NCBI RefSeq assembly: GCF_026624755.1 | Contig: NZ_JAPMXC010000003.1 | Coordinates: forward strand, 100,676-164,675 | DNA: 64,000 bases | Direction of reading: 5' to 3' | From: Robbsia betulipollinis | GTDB lineage: Bacteria; Pseudomonadota; Gammaproteobacteria; Burkholderiales; Burkholderiaceae | In this document: one piece after another, positions 1-10,594 of the stretch | Position numbering within the stretch: position 1 is the first letter of the stretch | Layout of the letters: every line of letters starts with the position of its first letter | Position numbers and translations under genes: made by a program | The notes under the pieces: generated by a model | The model's input: only the letters and a program-made list of their open reading frames with translations | What the model was told of the DNA's origin: nothing | The model's database searches: none

Positions 1-330
<330 letters not shown>

Positions 331-573
331 GTAGTTTCGGCCGCGCAGGTCGGGCCGTGTCGCCGGGGTGTCGCGTGCGTCGTCGTGCATGCAACACCTC
401 GCACTCGCGGCACGGTGGCGTTGCGATTCCGCAGCGGTTTCATTTCGGTAATTGCGGTACACTCCGGGCGGCGCATGCGGGACACCTCGAACTGCTGTTC
501 GAACGGCCCGCGCGCCACCCCACGCTCTTTATTTGATGGCGGAACAAGCCGCCTCGCTCTTTAGGGATTCATC

Positions 574-885
574 ATGGCCAGCCAGAACATCCGTATTCGC
601 CTGAAAGCATTCGACTATCGCCTGATCGATCAGGCGGCATTGGAAATCGTCGAAACGGCGAAGCGTACGGGCGCCATCGTCCGCGGTCCGGTGCCGTTGC
701 CGACCCGTATCCAGCGCTACGACGTGCTGCGTTCGCCGCACGTGAACAAGACGTCGCGCGACCAGTTCGAAATCCGCACGCACCAGCGCCTGATCGACAT
801 CATCGATCCGACCGAGAAGACGGTCGACGCGCTGATGAAGCTCGATCTGGCCGCAGGCGTCGACGTCAAGATCGAACTGCAATAA
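574..885 (+). CDS. rpsJ: 30S ribosomal protein S10
   Basis: This 103-residue protein is a component of the 30S head and also the NusE partner in transcription antitermination. The S10 core is intact, including [15 protein letters not shown], the GPVPLPT loop and [19 protein letters not shown]. Its length is normal for the family. Normally rpsJ opens the S10 operon and is followed closely by rplC. Here an intrinsic terminator stands 74 bases after the stop and rplC is 4 kb away, so rpsJ appears to be transcribed separately from the rest of the cluster. Confidence 0.98.
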   Translation: MASQNIRIRLKAFDYRLIDQAALEIVETAKRTGAIVRGPVPLPTRIQRYDVLRSPHVNKTSRDQFEIRTHQRLIDIIDPTEKTVDALMKLDLAAGVDVKIELQ

Positions 886-958
886 GCAAATTGCAATAAG
901 CGCACTGTCGCGGCATCGACGGCCACGGGGGGAGGCTCCCCGCGGCCGGACGATGCGG

Positions 959-998
959 AAAAACCTCCCGGGGCCAGCGCCCTCGGAGGTTTTTTTTC
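959..998 (+). terminator. Intrinsic terminator after rpsJ
   Basis: A stem of AAAAACCTCC (959-968) pairs with GGAGGTTTTT (985-994) across a 16-base GC-rich loop and runs into eight Ts (990-997). A second GC hairpin without a T tract lies just upstream at about 921-947. Together they should end the tuf-rpsJ transcript before the inserted genes. Confidence 0.85.
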
Positions 999-1090
999 GT
1001 CCGCCGCGGGCGCAAGGGAACCGGTGCGGCGCAACTCGGTGAGGTGGGGCAGCGACTCCAGCGATTCCATCCATTGGAACAAGGGAGCGA

Positions 1091-2842
1091 ATGATGCCTG
1101 CCATGCCGATCGCCACGACCATGCGACCTTTGACCACGCCCGCGAGCGAGCTTTCGCCGCGCTGCAATCACACGACCCTGCCGCCCGATCCGGCCGCCGC
1201 GCGGGCGAACCTGACGCAACGGGTGGAGCAGGCGGCCCATGCGCTGCACGCTGCGCGGGGCACCGCACTGAGGAAGGGGTGGTCGCTCGACGATTGCGAC
1301 ATGACGGGCAAGGGTCCGCGCGACGCAACGCTCGCGCAAACGCGTTACGAGTACGTGAAAAGTCTGATTCCGGAACGTTCGTCGCGCTGGACCTCGCCAC
1401 CGCCCCTGATCCGCAATCCCTGGCGCGCCTGCGCGGCCGGGCCCGCGATGAGCCGCGAGGCAGTCAAAGCGCAGTTCAGCAACCGCATCCTGCCCCGGCC
1501 GCTCTGGCTACCAGAGGCGGGGCAGTACTTTCCGGTCGAGACAAAACCGATCCCTGCCAACTGCATCGCGCGCGTCGCAGCGCCGGACGGCGCCGGCGGG
1601 CAAGCGTCGCTGGCCTTGCGTCTCGGCCCTGCCGGCTGGCGTCCGTTGGGGGTGGCGGATGCGGGGCCGGGGACCTGCGCGCTGTATCGAAGACTGGCCG
1701 TCGTGCCCGACCTCCCCACCAAGCCGGCCGAGATTCGGGCCGGGTCTACCCGGTACCGCGGCGCCGGCGACCTCTGGCATCGGCTCGCACCCACCGGCGA
1801 TGTCGCCGTGCCGGCGGTCCGTTCGGCGGCCGATGTGCTGGACAGCGTCGACGACACGCAACTGTTGCAGACCGCGGCCAACCGGTTCTACATTCCCATG
1901 CGCGACGCCGACGGGCGGTTCTGGTTGCCGGCTGAAGCCGCGAGGATATCGGCGATCGAAGTGCACGACCCGCGCAGGGAGCGGTGCCTCGACGCGGTCT
2001 TCACCCTCGACAAGCGCGTGGGAAATGACACGGTCGCGAGGCAGTATTTCCCTGTTCTGCCCACGCGCATGGTGAACGCGGCGGCGGGATCTTCCGACGA
2101 ACTGCCGGCAGCGGTAGGGCACGAGCGCGGCCGGGGCATCGGTGCCATCGATACCCTGCTGCTCGGCGGCGGCAGGCGCGCGCACCTGCAACCGGCGGCG
2201 CGTCTCGCGCAGCGATGGCTCACGACGGCGGTCATCCGGCTGGCGGGAAACGCCGCGGGGCGCGCGGCGCTTGCGCCGTTTCTCGATGAATGGCCCGCGC
2301 ACCTGCGAGCGCGCGCCGTCGAACGCATCACCGACGTCGTCACGGACATCATGCTGGAGGTAAATGCCTTCAACGAGCGAAACGGCGCGGAAATGCGGCT
2401 GGTCGACACGATCGAAGGCAACGCATGGTTCGCCGCACGGGACGGCGCCCTCCACGTCACGTCCGCCGTTCTGGAGCAACCCGTGGAACGCGTTGCACGG
2501 GTGCTGACCGAGACGCTCATCGGCAAGATGGACAGGGGTAGCCGCATCTTTCCGTCCCTGCCCGACGATGCCGCCATCCTGCGGCGCGCCGGGCGCCTCG
2601 CGACATACGATCCGACGATCATGCAGGAGGTGCTGGCCTGGCCGGAGCGCAAGCACGTGGCGAATCAACTCGCGCAACGCTACGTCGCGTCCGCCGATAT
2701 CCACCATCCCCTGTCGGCGTTGGCCACGCCCCGTTCCGACGCCTTCGGTAGCGTCGACGACACGGACAATCTGTCGCTGCTCCTGCGCGACAGCGACACG
2801 GTGATGGCATTCGTCTCCGCGCTTCAGGCCAGCGACCGCTGA
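1091..2842 (+). CDS. Unrecognised 583-residue protein inserted between rpsJ and rplC
   Basis: I do not recognise the family. The product has no Sec or lipoprotein signal and no clear membrane segment. Its first 25 residues are rich in Pro, Thr, Ser and Met ([20 protein letters not shown]), a composition often seen in type III secreted proteins, but that is only suggestive. The middle (about residues 250-330) is acidic and includes [11 protein letters not shown]; the C-terminal 200 residues look helical, including [18 protein letters not shown] and [12 protein letters not shown]. No catalytic motif can be assigned. An AAGGGAG ribosome-binding site at 1081-1087 precedes two adjacent ATGs (1091 and 1094); the second has the better spacing. 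The gene lies between the rpsJ terminator and the amidase gene, in a place normally occupied only by ribosomal genes, which suggests insertion. A candidate secreted effector is one possibility. Confidence 0.75.
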   Translation: MMPAMPIATTMRPLTTPASELSPRCNHTTLPPDPAAARANLTQRVEQAAHALHAARGTALRKGWSLDDCDMTGKGPRDATLAQTRYEYVKSLIPERSSRWTSPPPLIRNPWRACAAGPAMSREAVKAQFSNRILPRPLWLPEAGQYFPVETKPIPANCIARVAAPDGAGGQASLALRLGPAGWRPLGVADAGPGTCALYRRLAVVPDLPTKPAEIRAGSTRYRGAGDLWHRLAPTGDVAVPAVRSAADVLDSVDDTQLLQTAANRFYIPMRDADGRFWLPAEAARISAIEVHDPRRERCLDAVFTLDKRVGNDTVARQYFPVLPTRMVNAAAGSSDELPAAVGHERGRGIGAIDTLLLGGGRRAHLQPAARLAQRWLTTAVIRLAGNAAGRAALAPFLDEWPAHLRARAVERITDVVTDIMLEVNAFNERNGAEMRLVDTIEGNAWFAARDGALHVTSAVLEQPVERVARVLTETLIGKMDRGSRIFPSLPDDAAILRRAGRLATYDPTIMQEVLAWPERKHVANQLAQRYVASADIHHPLSALATPRSDAFGSVDDTDNLSLLLRDSDTVMAFVSALQASDR

Positions 2843-3096
2843 GTCCGCGCGGCGTGCCGTCCCCCCGCCGTTCGCGCACCATGAACGGCGAGTGGCGACG
2901 GCGTCCGGCGGGGGGCATCATCGACGTACTGCTGCCGCGCGTCTTGCCGCGAACCGTGGCCGGCATCGCATGCCGCACCACATTCCTGCCCAAGGGCGCG
3001 TCACTTCGGGAAACACGACCGAAAATCCATCGAGTTGTTCAGCGCAGGACAGCGATGCATGTAGGATGTCAGTCGCCCAGTTACTGAGGATGACGT
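2843..3096 (+). other. Intergenic region with competing inverted repeats
   Basis: CGCCGTTC (2866-2873) pairs with GAACGGCG (2883-2890). The overlapping CCCCCCGCCG (2861-2870) can instead pair with CGGCGGGGGG (2906-2915). Neither has a T tract, so a rho-independent terminator is not supported. No convincing promoter for the amidase gene was found here. Confidence 0.4.
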
Positions 3097-4656
3097 ATGA
3101 AACGAGTCCGCCTTCCTGCATTCGGCGCCCGCCGGGTAAAAGCCGTCCCGGCATGCTGCGCGATCCTTCTCGGCTTGACGGCGTGTGCGGGCAATGAGCT
3201 TAAAACGCCCGCGGCGGTGCCCCTTCACTATCAGGACATCGCGTCGCTTTCGGCGCAGATGTCGGCGGGCCGACTCTCTTCCGAGACGCTGGTCGGGCAT
3301 TTCATCGAACGCCATGAACGCATCGACCGCAAGGGGCCGGCCCTGCATGCGGTCATCGAGATCAATCCCGACGCCATCGCGATCGCTCGGCAGTTGGATC
3401 GGGAGCGCGCCGGGGGCAAGGTGCGCGGCCCGCTGCACGGCATTCCCGTTTTGCTGAAAGACAATATCGATACCGGTGACCGGATGCAAACCGCGACCGG
3501 TTCGCTTGCGCTGGTCGGACCGCCCGCGGCCCGCGACGCACCGGTGGCCAGGCAATTGCGCGACGCGGGCGCCATCATCCTCGGCAAGGCCAATCTCAGC
3601 GAGTGGTCGAATTTCCGCGACTTCGGCCCCATGATGGATGGCTGGAGCGGCCGCGGCGGTCAAACGCTGAACCCGCACTTGCGGGAGGGTGACGTCAGCG
3701 GGTCCAGTTCCGGCCCCGCGGTGGCGACGGCGGCGGGATTGGCCACGGTTGCGGTGGGCACCGAAACCGACGGATCGATTCTGTCTCCGGCACAAAAGAA
3801 TGGCGTCGTCGGCATGCGTCCGACATTCGGGCTGATCGATAACAAAGGCGTGATTCCGATCTCGACCTCCATCGATACGCCGGGGCCGATGACCCGGAGC
3901 GTGCGCGATGCCGCCGTCCTGCTGAACGCAATGGTCGATCGGGCAGCGCTCGCCCGGTCTGTGCCGGGCGGGCAACGCGGCACGGATTACACAAGCGAAT
4001 TGCATGCGGACGCGCTGCGGGGGCGCAGGATAGGGTACGCCGCCTCGCGCGCGTCGGACGCGCCGAATTTCGCGCGCGCCCTGAAGGTGCTGAGCGCGAA
4101 AGGCGCGATATTGATTGCCCTCGCCGATGACGAACTGCCGCCGAGACCGGACCCCGGGACGGTTCTGATGAAGCTGATTCATGATTTCAGGACGGGCGTC
4201 AATGCCTACCTCGATACCCGCCAGGGGTTGCAGGTCAAGGACATTGCCGATCTCGTCCGCTTCAACGAAAGGCATCCCGGATTCCTGCCCGACGGGACGC
4301 CAAGAGGGCAAAGCCTGATCGTGGAGGCGGCCACGCAGTCCGCACCCGCGGGCCAGGTGGAAGCGCTTTACCACCGGGAACGACAGCGTATCGTGACGGC
4401 GACGGACGCGGTGATGTGCCGGCACCGCCTGGATGCGATTGCCGCAGCCGATGGCGCGGCCGCGTTTCCATTTGCCGGCTATCCCGGTATCAGCGTGCCC
4501 AGCGGCATGCACGAAGGCATGCCCACGTCGCTGACCCTCTCGGGTGCGCGCGGGTCCGATGCGACGCTCCTGTCGCTGGCCTACGCGTACGAGCAGGCGT
4601 CGCTCGCCCGCGTCGCCCCGACGTTCGCGGGTTATCCGCCGTTTCCGGAGGAATAG
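3097..4656 (+). CDS. Exported amidase-signature lipoprotein, peptide-amidase-like
   Basis: The 519-residue product belongs to the amidase-signature family, which hydrolyses amides with a Ser-cisSer-Lys triad. The triad is visible: Lys121 in LLKDNID, Ser203 in SGSSSG and Ser227 in GTETDGSI, with the same 24-residue spacing between the two serines as in bacterial peptide amidase. The N-terminus has basic residues, a hydrophobic run and a lipobox LTAC with Cys30, so it is probably a lipid-anchored envelope protein, unlike the cytoplasmic GatA. The stretch GLIDNKGVIPISTSIDTPGP also fits the peptide-amidase branch. It is not part of any known ribosomal operon and shares the island with the unrecognised gene upstream. 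The substrate cannot be told from sequence; C-terminal peptide amides or cell-wall amides are guesses. Confidence 0.85.
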   Translation: MKRVRLPAFGARRVKAVPACCAILLGLTACAGNELKTPAAVPLHYQDIASLSAQMSAGRLSSETLVGHFIERHERIDRKGPALHAVIEINPDAIAIARQLDRERAGGKVRGPLHGIPVLLKDNIDTGDRMQTATGSLALVGPPAARDAPVARQLRDAGAIILGKANLSEWSNFRDFGPMMDGWSGRGGQTLNPHLREGDVSGSSSGPAVATAAGLATVAVGTETDGSILSPAQKNGVVGMRPTFGLIDNKGVIPISTSIDTPGPMTRSVRDAAVLLNAMVDRAALARSVPGGQRGTDYTSELHADALRGRRIGYAASRASDAPNFARALKVLSAKGAILIALADDELPPRPDPGTVLMKLIHDFRTGVNAYLDTRQGLQVKDIADLVRFNERHPGFLPDGTPRGQSLIVEAATQSAPAGQVEALYHRERQRIVTATDAVMCRHRLDAIAAADGAAAFPFAGYPGISVPSGMHEGMPTSLTLSGARGSDATLLSLAYAYEQASLARVAPTFAGYPPFPEE

Positions 4657-4700
4657 CGGCCGGCTGTCGTGCCCGGAGCGGCCGTCGCCGCGTAAACCCC

Positions 4701-4729
4701 TTGTCCGCCCTCTCGAAGTACGCTATAGT
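4701..4729 (+). promoter_or_regulatory. Sigma-70-type promoter for the rplC-rpsQ unit
   Basis: TTGTCC (4701-4706) and TATAGT (4724-4729) are separated by exactly 17 bases, predicting a start near 4736 and a leader of about 180 bases before rplC. This gives rplC its own promoter downstream of the inserted genes. Confidence 0.7.
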
Positions 4730-4780
4730 TAGCGGCTTTTCGTTGGTATGACGGCGGTTTGTTGCCGCGACCACGAACTG

Positions 4781-4876
4781 ATGCCTCTTGAATGTTTGAG
4801 GCATCGCACCAAGCCCGCCGCCCGGTTTCAGGACGCGTGGGCGTTTTCCGCTGAAATTTCGCGCCTTTATCGGCGC
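4781..4876 (+). promoter_or_regulatory. Structured leader upstream of rplC
   Basis: Two hairpins can form in the untranslated leader: ATGCCTC (4781-4787) with GAGGCAT (4798-4804), and GCGCC (4861-4865) with GGCGC (4872-4876). Ribosomal operons are often controlled by a product binding such a leader (L4 for S10 in E. coli). Whether that happens here is not known. Confidence 0.4.
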
Positions 4877-4918
4877 TTCTTAAGCCCCGGCCAATCGCAG
4901 TCGGGAATGGAGAAAACA

Positions 4919-5587
4919 ATGAGCCTTGGACTCTTGGGTCGCAAGGTTGGTATGACCCGTATTTTCACGGCGGATGGGGACTCGATTCCCGTCACCGTGT
5001 TGGACGTGTCTAACAACCGTGTTACGCAGATCAAGACCCTGGAAACCGACGGTTATACCGCGGTCCAGGTTACGTATGGAGATCGTCGCGCGTCGCGCGT
5101 GACGAAGCCGGCGGCGGGTCACCTCGCCAAAGCCGGCGTCACCGCCGGTGTCGTGCTGCGGGAATTCCGCGTCGACGCAGACCGTGCCGCATCGCTCGCC
5201 GTTGGCGCAGTGGTCGACGTCGATCTGTTCGCCGATGGCCAGAAGGTCGACGTGCAGGGCGTGACGATCGGTAAGGGTTATGCCGGTACGATCAAGCGCT
5301 ACAACTTCGCTTCGGGTCGCGCATCGCACGGTAACTCGCGCTCGCACAATGTGCCGGGCTCGATCGGTATGGCGCAGGATCCGGGTCGCGTGTTCCCGGG
5401 CAAGCGCATGACCGGTCACATGGGTGACGTTACCCAGACGACGCAAAACCTGCAGATCGCCCGTATCGACGCGGACCGCAAGCTGCTGCTGGTGCGCGGC
5501 GCGGTGCCGGGCGCGAAGGGTGGCATCGTGTTCGTCACGCCGGCCGTCAAGGCGCGTGCGAACGCCAACGCCACTCAAGGAGCGTAA
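4919..5587 (+). CDS. rplC: 50S ribosomal protein L3
   Basis: L3 is an early 23S-binding protein whose long loop reaches the peptidyl transferase centre. The 222-residue product starts [16 protein letters not shown], placing the start at 4919 with GGAGAA just upstream; the reading frame extends further upstream but that part is not L3-like. The loop segment [20 protein letters not shown] and the [13 protein letters not shown] motif are intact. It leads the tightly spaced unit rplC to rpsQ, with rplD starting two bases after its stop. Confidence 0.97.
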   Translation: MSLGLLGRKVGMTRIFTADGDSIPVTVLDVSNNRVTQIKTLETDGYTAVQVTYGDRRASRVTKPAAGHLAKAGVTAGVVLREFRVDADRAASLAVGAVVDVDLFADGQKVDVQGVTIGKGYAGTIKRYNFASGRASHGNSRSHNVPGSIGMAQDPGRVFPGKRMTGHMGDVTQTTQNLQIARIDADRKLLLVRGAVPGAKGGIVFVTPAVKARANANATQGA

Positions 5588-5589
5588 TC

Positions 5590-6210
5590 ATGGAACTGAA
5601 GCTCCTGAACGAGCAAGGTCAGGCAGGTGAAAGCGTGAACGGGTCCGACGCGGTTTTTGGTCGTGACTACAACGAAGCGCTGATCCACCAGATCGTCACC
5701 GCCTACCAGGCGAACGCACGCAGCGGCAACCGTGCGCAGAAGGACCGGGAACAAGTCAACCACACCACGAAGAAGCCGTGGCGCCAGAAAGGTACGGGCA
5801 ATGCCCGCGCCGGTATGCGCTCGAGCCCGCTGTGGCGCGGAGGCGGTCGGATTTTCCCGAACTCGCCGGAAGAGAATTTCACGCAGAAGGTCAACAAGAA
5901 GATGTTCCGTGCGGGCATCTCGTCGATCTACTCGCAACTGGTCCGTGAAGGCCGTCTTTCCGTGATCGAGCCGATCACGCTGGAAGCGCCGAAGACCAAG
6001 CTGCTGGCGCAGAAGTTCAAGAGCCTGGGTCTCGAGTCCGTGCTGATCATCACCGATGAGCTCGACGAGAACCTGTATCTCGCGTCGCGCAACTTGCCCG
6101 GCGTGGCAATCGTTGAGCCGCGCTACGCCGACCCGCTGTCGCTGATCCATTTCAAGAATGTCTTGGTCACGAAAGCCGCGGTCGCCCAGATCGAGGAGTT
6201 GCTGTCATGA
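5590..6210 (+). CDS. rplD: 50S ribosomal protein L4
   Basis: L4 lines the polypeptide exit tunnel and in many bacteria represses the S10 operon. The 206-residue product has the tunnel-loop signature [19 protein letters not shown] and the [10 protein letters not shown] motif. It overlaps rplW by four bases (ATGA), implying translational coupling. If L4 autoregulation exists here, the leader of rplC rather than that of rpsJ is the likelier target, because the two are separately transcribed. That is inference. Confidence 0.97.
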   Translation: MELKLLNEQGQAGESVNGSDAVFGRDYNEALIHQIVTAYQANARSGNRAQKDREQVNHTTKKPWRQKGTGNARAGMRSSPLWRGGGRIFPNSPEENFTQKVNKKMFRAGISSIYSQLVREGRLSVIEPITLEAPKTKLLAQKFKSLGLESVLIITDELDENLYLASRNLPGVAIVEPRYADPLSLIHFKNVLVTKAAVAQIEELLS

Positions 6211-6524
6211 CGGACATCCGCAAAAACGATCATCGTTTGCTGCAAGTCCTGCTCGCGCCGGTAGTCTCCGAAAAGGCGACGATGGTTGCCGAGAAGAACG
6301 AGCAGGTCGTGTTCGAAGTCGCCAAGTCGGCGACCAAGCCTGAAATCAAGGCGGCTGTTGAGCTGCTGTTCAAGGTTGAAGTCGAATCGGTACAGGTCCT
6401 GAACCGCAAGGGTAAGGAAAAGCGTTTTGGCAAGTTCATGGGTCGTCGTGCGCACGAGCGCCGCGCCTATGTGTCGCTGAAGCCGGGCCAGGAAATCAAC
6501 TTTGAATCGACGGAGGCCAAGTAA
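6207..6524 (+). CDS. rplW: 50S ribosomal protein L23
   Basis: L23 sits at the exit of the peptide tunnel and docks trigger factor and SRP. The 105-residue product carries [19 protein letters not shown] near the N-terminus and the RNA-binding segment [16 protein letters not shown]. Length and motifs are normal. It overlaps rplD by four bases and rplB begins two bases after its stop. Confidence 0.97.
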   Translation: MTDIRKNDHRLLQVLLAPVVSEKATMVAEKNEQVVFEVAKSATKPEIKAAVELLFKVEVESVQVLNRKGKEKRFGKFMGRRAHERRAYVSLKPGQEINFESTEAK

Positions 6525-6526
6525 TC

Positions 6527-7357
6527 ATGGCGCTCGTTAAAGTCAAACCGACATCGCCGGGTCGCCGCGCGATGGTCAAGGTGGTCAACGCCGACCTGTA
6601 CAAGGGTCGTCCGTTCGACGCACTGACCGAAAGCCAGAGCAAGCATTCTGGCCGTAACAACAACGGTCACATCACGACGCGTCACAAAGGTGGCGGTCAC
6701 AAGCAGCAGTACCGTATCGTCGACTTCAAGCGGTCGAAGGACGGTATTCCGGCGAAGATCGAGCGTATCGAATACGATCCGAACCGTAGCGCGAACATCG
6801 CGCTGGTGCTGTACGCGGATGGTGAGCGCCGTTACGTGATCTCGCCGAAGGGCGCGACCGTCGGTCAGGCGTTGATGTCGGGTTCGGAAGCGCCGATTCG
6901 TTCGGGCAACACGCTGCCGATCCGCAACATCCCGGTGGGTACGACGATCCACTGCATCGAGATGCTGCCGGGCAAGGGTGCGCAGATCGCGCGTTCGGCC
7001 GGTACGTCGGCGATGCTGCTGGCCCGCGAAGGGATCTACGCTCAGGTTCGTCTGCGCTCCGGTGAAATCCGCCGCGTGCATATCGAATGCCGCGCGACGG
7101 TCGGTGAAGTGGGCAACGAAGAGCACAGCCTGCGTCAGATCGGTAAGGCCGGTGCCAATCGCTGGCGCGGTATTCGTCCGACGGTTCGTGGCGTTGCCAT
7201 GAACCCGGTCGATCACCCGCACGGTGGTGGTGAAGGCAAGACCGCCGCAGGTCGTGATCCGGTCAGCCCATGGGGCCAGAAGACCAAGGGCTATCGCACC
7301 CGTCGGAACAAGCGCACGACCAGTATGATCGTGCAACGCCGCAACAAGAAGCGTTAA
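6527..7357 (+). CDS. rplB: 50S ribosomal protein L2
   Basis: L2 is required for subunit joining and peptidyl transfer. The 276-residue product is full length, with [17 protein letters not shown] near residue 50 and the C-terminal [11 protein letters not shown] motif that holds the functionally essential histidine of the family. It sits in the normal position between rplW and rpsS. Confidence 0.98.
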   Translation: MALVKVKPTSPGRRAMVKVVNADLYKGRPFDALTESQSKHSGRNNNGHITTRHKGGGHKQQYRIVDFKRSKDGIPAKIERIEYDPNRSANIALVLYADGERRYVISPKGATVGQALMSGSEAPIRSGNTLPIRNIPVGTTIHCIEMLPGKGAQIARSAGTSAMLLAREGIYAQVRLRSGEIRRVHIECRATVGEVGNEEHSLRQIGKAGANRWRGIRPTVRGVAMNPVDHPHGGGEGKTAAGRDPVSPWGQKTKGYRTRRNKRTTSMIVQRRNKKR

Positions 7358-7366
7358 GGAGCAGAC

Positions 7367-7642
7367 ATGGCACGTTCTGTAAAAAAAGGTCCGTTCTGCG
7401 ACGCCCACTTGCTGAAGAAAGTCGAGACAGCGGCGTCGACGCGTGACAAGAAGCCGATCAAGACCTGGTCGCGTCGTTCCACGATCCTGCCCGATTTCAT
7501 CGGTCTGACGATCGCGGTCCACAATGGTCGCCAACACGTCCCGGTTTATATCTCGGACAACATGGTTGGCCACAAGCTTGGCGAGTTCGCCTTGACCCGG
7601 ACGTTCAAGGGTCATGCGGCGGACAAGAAAGCCAAGCGCTAA
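7367..7642 (+). CDS. rpsS: 30S ribosomal protein S19
   Basis: S19 lies in the 30S head beside the A site and S13. The 91-residue product has [15 protein letters not shown] at the N-terminus and the signature [19 protein letters not shown] near the C-terminus. AAGGAG (7356-7361) is the ribosome-binding site. Normal position between rplB and rplV. Confidence 0.98.
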   Translation: MARSVKKGPFCDAHLLKKVETAASTRDKKPIKTWSRRSTILPDFIGLTIAVHNGRQHVPVYISDNMVGHKLGEFALTRTFKGHAADKKAKR

Positions 7643-7653
7643 GGGGCGGACAG

Positions 7654-7983
7654 ATGGAAGTCAAAGCAATTCATCGCGGGGCCCGCATGTCGGCCCAGAA
7701 GACCCGGTTGGTGGCTGATCAGATCCGCGGCCTGCCGGTCGACAAGGCATTGAACGTCTTGGCGTTCTCGCCCAAGGCGGCTGCCGTTGTCGTCAAGAAG
7801 GTCGTGCTGTCGGCGATCGCGAATGCGGAACACAACGAAGGCGCTGACATCGACGATCTGAAGATCAAGACGATTTACGTCGACAAAGCGGGTTCGCTGA
7901 AGCGTTTCACGCAACGCGCGAAGGGCCGCGGCAACAAGATCGAAAAGCAGACCTGTCACATTTATGTGACGGTTGGGGACTAA
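7654..7983 (+). CDS. rplV: 50S ribosomal protein L22
   Basis: L22 lines the exit tunnel with a beta-hairpin that is a common site of macrolide resistance. The 109-residue product shows [17 protein letters not shown] early and the hairpin segment [20 protein letters not shown] near the C-terminus. rpsC starts ten bases after its stop. Confidence 0.97.
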   Translation: MEVKAIHRGARMSAQKTRLVADQIRGLPVDKALNVLAFSPKAAAVVVKKVVLSAIANAEHNEGADIDDLKIKTIYVDKAGSLKRFTQRAKGRGNKIEKQTCHIYVTVGD

Positions 7984-7993
7984 GGGGCCGACG

Positions 7994-8800
<807 letters not shown>

Positions 8801-8803
8801 GAA

Positions 8804-9220
8804 ATGCTGCAACCTAAGCGTAGAAAGTACCGGAAAGAGCAGAAGGGTCGCAATACCGGTGTGGCGACACGCGGTAACGCGGTGTCCTTCGGCGAATTCG
8901 GCCTGAAGGCAGTCGGCCGTGGCCGTCTGACGGCACGCCAGATCGAAGCGGCGCGTCGTGCGATGACCCGTCACATCAAGCGTGGCGGTCGGATCTGGAT
9001 CCGGATCTTCCCGGACAAGCCGATCTCGCAAAAGCCGGCCGAAGTGCGGATGGGTAACGGTAAGGGTAACCCCGAGTACTACGTCGCCGAAATCCAGCCG
9101 GGCAAGATGCTGTATGAAATGGACGGTGTGACCGAAGAGCTGGCACGTGACGCCTTCCGTCTGGCGCAGGCGAAGCTGCCTATCCAGACGGTGGTCGTTG
9201 TTCGCCACCTCGGCACCTGA
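8804..9220 (+). CDS. rplP: 50S ribosomal protein L16
   Basis: L16 contacts the A-site tRNA and is assembled late in the 50S subunit. The 138-residue product has [17 protein letters not shown] at the start, the conserved [13 protein letters not shown] motif and [14 protein letters not shown]. Normal length; three bases separate it from rpsC. Confidence 0.98.
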   Translation: MLQPKRRKYRKEQKGRNTGVATRGNAVSFGEFGLKAVGRGRLTARQIEAARRAMTRHIKRGGRIWIRIFPDKPISQKPAEVRMGNGKGNPEYYVAEIQPGKMLYEMDGVTEELARDAFRLAQAKLPIQTVVVVRHLGT

Positions 9221-9233
9221 TGGAGATTATGCG

Positions 9234-9428
9234 ATGAAAGCATCGGAACTTCGCAACAAGGACGCCGCGGCGCTCAACACGGAACTCAGCGATCTGCTGA
9301 AGGCCCAGTTTGGTCTCCGCATGCAGCTGGGTACCCAGCAGCTGAGCAACACCAGCCAGATCAAGAAGGTTCGCCGCGACATCGCTCGCGTGCGCACCCT
9401 CATGACTGAAAAGGCGAGCGAGAAATGA
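9234..9428 (+). CDS. rpmC: 50S ribosomal protein L29
   Basis: L29 binds next to L23 at the tunnel exit. The start at 9234 gives [20 protein letters not shown], the family N-terminus, and a 64-residue protein; an upstream in-frame start lies inside rplP. The signature segment [16 protein letters not shown] is present. Its stop overlaps the rpsQ start (ATGA). Confidence 0.96.
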   Translation: MKASELRNKDAAALNTELSDLLKAQFGLRMQLGTQQLSNTSQIKKVRRDIARVRTLMTEKASEK

Positions 9429-9706
9429 CAGATACCGCAGCAGTACCCACCAAGCCGTTGAAGCGTACGCTGGTCGGTACGGTCACGAGCAACAAGATGG
9501 ACAAGACCGTGACGGTGCTGGTCGAGCATCGGGTCAAGCACCCGCTGTACGGCAAGTACGTCGTGCGTTCGAAGAAGTATCACGCGCACGACGAAGCCAA
9601 CACGTACAACGAAGGCGACCAGGTCGAGATCTCGGAATCGCGTCCGATCTCGAAGACCAAGGCGTGGGCCGTGTCCCGCCTGATCACGGCGGCGCGCGTG
9701 ATCTGA
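9425..9706 (+). CDS. rpsQ: 30S ribosomal protein S17
   Basis: S17 is a primary 16S-binding protein of OB fold. The 93-residue product shows [20 protein letters not shown] and the C-terminal signature [15 protein letters not shown]. It overlaps rpmC by four bases. It ends this transcription unit: a strong terminator follows about 100 bases downstream, and rplN lies 2.8 kb further on instead of close by. Confidence 0.97.
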   Translation: MTDTAAVPTKPLKRTLVGTVTSNKMDKTVTVLVEHRVKHPLYGKYVVRSKKYHAHDEANTYNEGDQVEISESRPISKTKAWAVSRLITAARVI

Positions 9707-9807
9707 ATGTGATTGCCGGATGGCGTCCCCGGTTTCGACCGGTGAGGCGACCCAGCGGATCCTTTCGGTTTTCGTTTGTCGCCTGATCCCTCCCTTCGGG
9801 AGATTTG

Positions 9808-9842
9808 AAGACCACGAGTGCGGTTCGGCTCGTGGTCTTTTG
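9808..9842 (+). terminator. Intrinsic terminator after rpsQ
   Basis: AAGACCACGAG (9808-9818) pairs perfectly with CTCGTGGTCTT (9829-9839), an 11-base-pair stem with a 10-base loop followed by a short T run. It closes the rplC-rpsQ unit before the leucine-rich-repeat island. Confidence 0.9.
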
Positions 9843-9981
9843 TATTGGTGGACGGGAACGTCGTGAGTGGAGCCGCTACTGACGAGAAAGCTGCAAAATC
9901 GCACATCGGATGTCGTCCTTGTTTCGACCGGTGCATGCGTCCTGTCGCATAGCCTCCTTTTCCTTTCTCAAGGGATGCTCC

Positions 9982-10197
9982 ACGTTCCCGCGTATTCCCG
10001 CTGGCCCGACGCTGCCGGCGTCGACAGACTGCCATATGCCGCTGGGGGCAGCAACGATGCCCAGCGCGATCGCCGCCTCCGCCGTGGCGGAGGCGGCGCC
10101 TCCGGCAGGCGGCGAGGAGACCTTGCGTGCCGCACCAGCGATCGCAGCACCCCACGACCCCGAGGCGGCTGCCGCCCATCGCTTTTGGTTACCAAAT
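9982..10197 (+). pseudogene. N-terminal fragment of the F-box/LRR family, start codon lost
   Basis: In this frame the sequence reads TFPRIPAGPTLP, then a low-complexity Ala/Pro region and DPEAAAAHRFWLPN. These match, in the same order, MFPRISPLSPPVLP and DPETAAARQFWLP of the intact gene at 10595-12070, which is on the other strand. The intact ATG corresponds to ACG (9982-9984) here. Similarity stops at FWLP, exactly where the F-box begins in the intact protein. Beyond that point the related sequence continues on the opposite strand, so this looks like a rearranged relic. Conclusions rest on visual alignment. Confidence 0.6.
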
Positions 10198-10456
10198 CGC
10201 GCACGAGCCGCTTCAGCGAGACGGCGCTCAGACCCAGCAAGGTGTCCGCATCAATGGTTATGCGCGGCGGCCCCAGACTTATCGTTACCTGGGGACGTGG
10301 ATGCGCTGCGAGGTGCGTGATCAGCTGGTCCGGTGTGGCTTGTGATCCGGCGGCGGCGCAAGCCGATGCCGCGCCGCTTCCGGAAGCCCCCGACGCGTCG
10401 CTCGATGGCTGAGGTATGGGAGAAAAGGGGATATTCCCCGGCAGGCGCGAGAGCAT
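10190..10456 (-). pseudogene. LRR-containing fragment of the same family, opposite orientation
   Basis: On the minus strand, about 45 residues (LITHLAAHPRPQVTISLG, then TLLGLSAVSLKRLVRDLV) resemble LTAHLMAHPRPEMTMHLD and TLAGLSALSLGGLVLKL in the intact LRR protein. It is preceded by a Ser/Pro/Ala-rich N-terminal stretch from an ATG at 10456. The F-box is missing and the similarity ends near 10190, where it meets the plus-strand fragment. A short inverted repeat, TTTGGT and ACCAAA (10184-10196), sits at the meeting point. The fragment is probably non-functional. Confidence 0.55.
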
Positions 10457-10594
10457 GGGTTCTCCTGCAAGATGGCAGATTCGATGACGAGCCTGCGGCA
10501 GGGTCACCTGGCAGTCGCGGCGTTCAGTACCCGTCGCGCCTGTCAGGTGCCAGGTCGCCGAGTCGTCCTGGAAGCACGGCTGCCCGGTGACTGA

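Noticed and set aside
331-573. Promoter in the tuf-rpsJ gap
   Set aside because: A TACACT box near 458-463 has no acceptable -35 partner, so no promoter was called.
996-1090. Search for a TTCG-N16-TTCG (hrpII-type) box before the orphan and the other cargo genes
   Set aside because: A single TTCG occurs near 996 without a partner at the right distance; none was found before the genes at 12070 or 21607 either.
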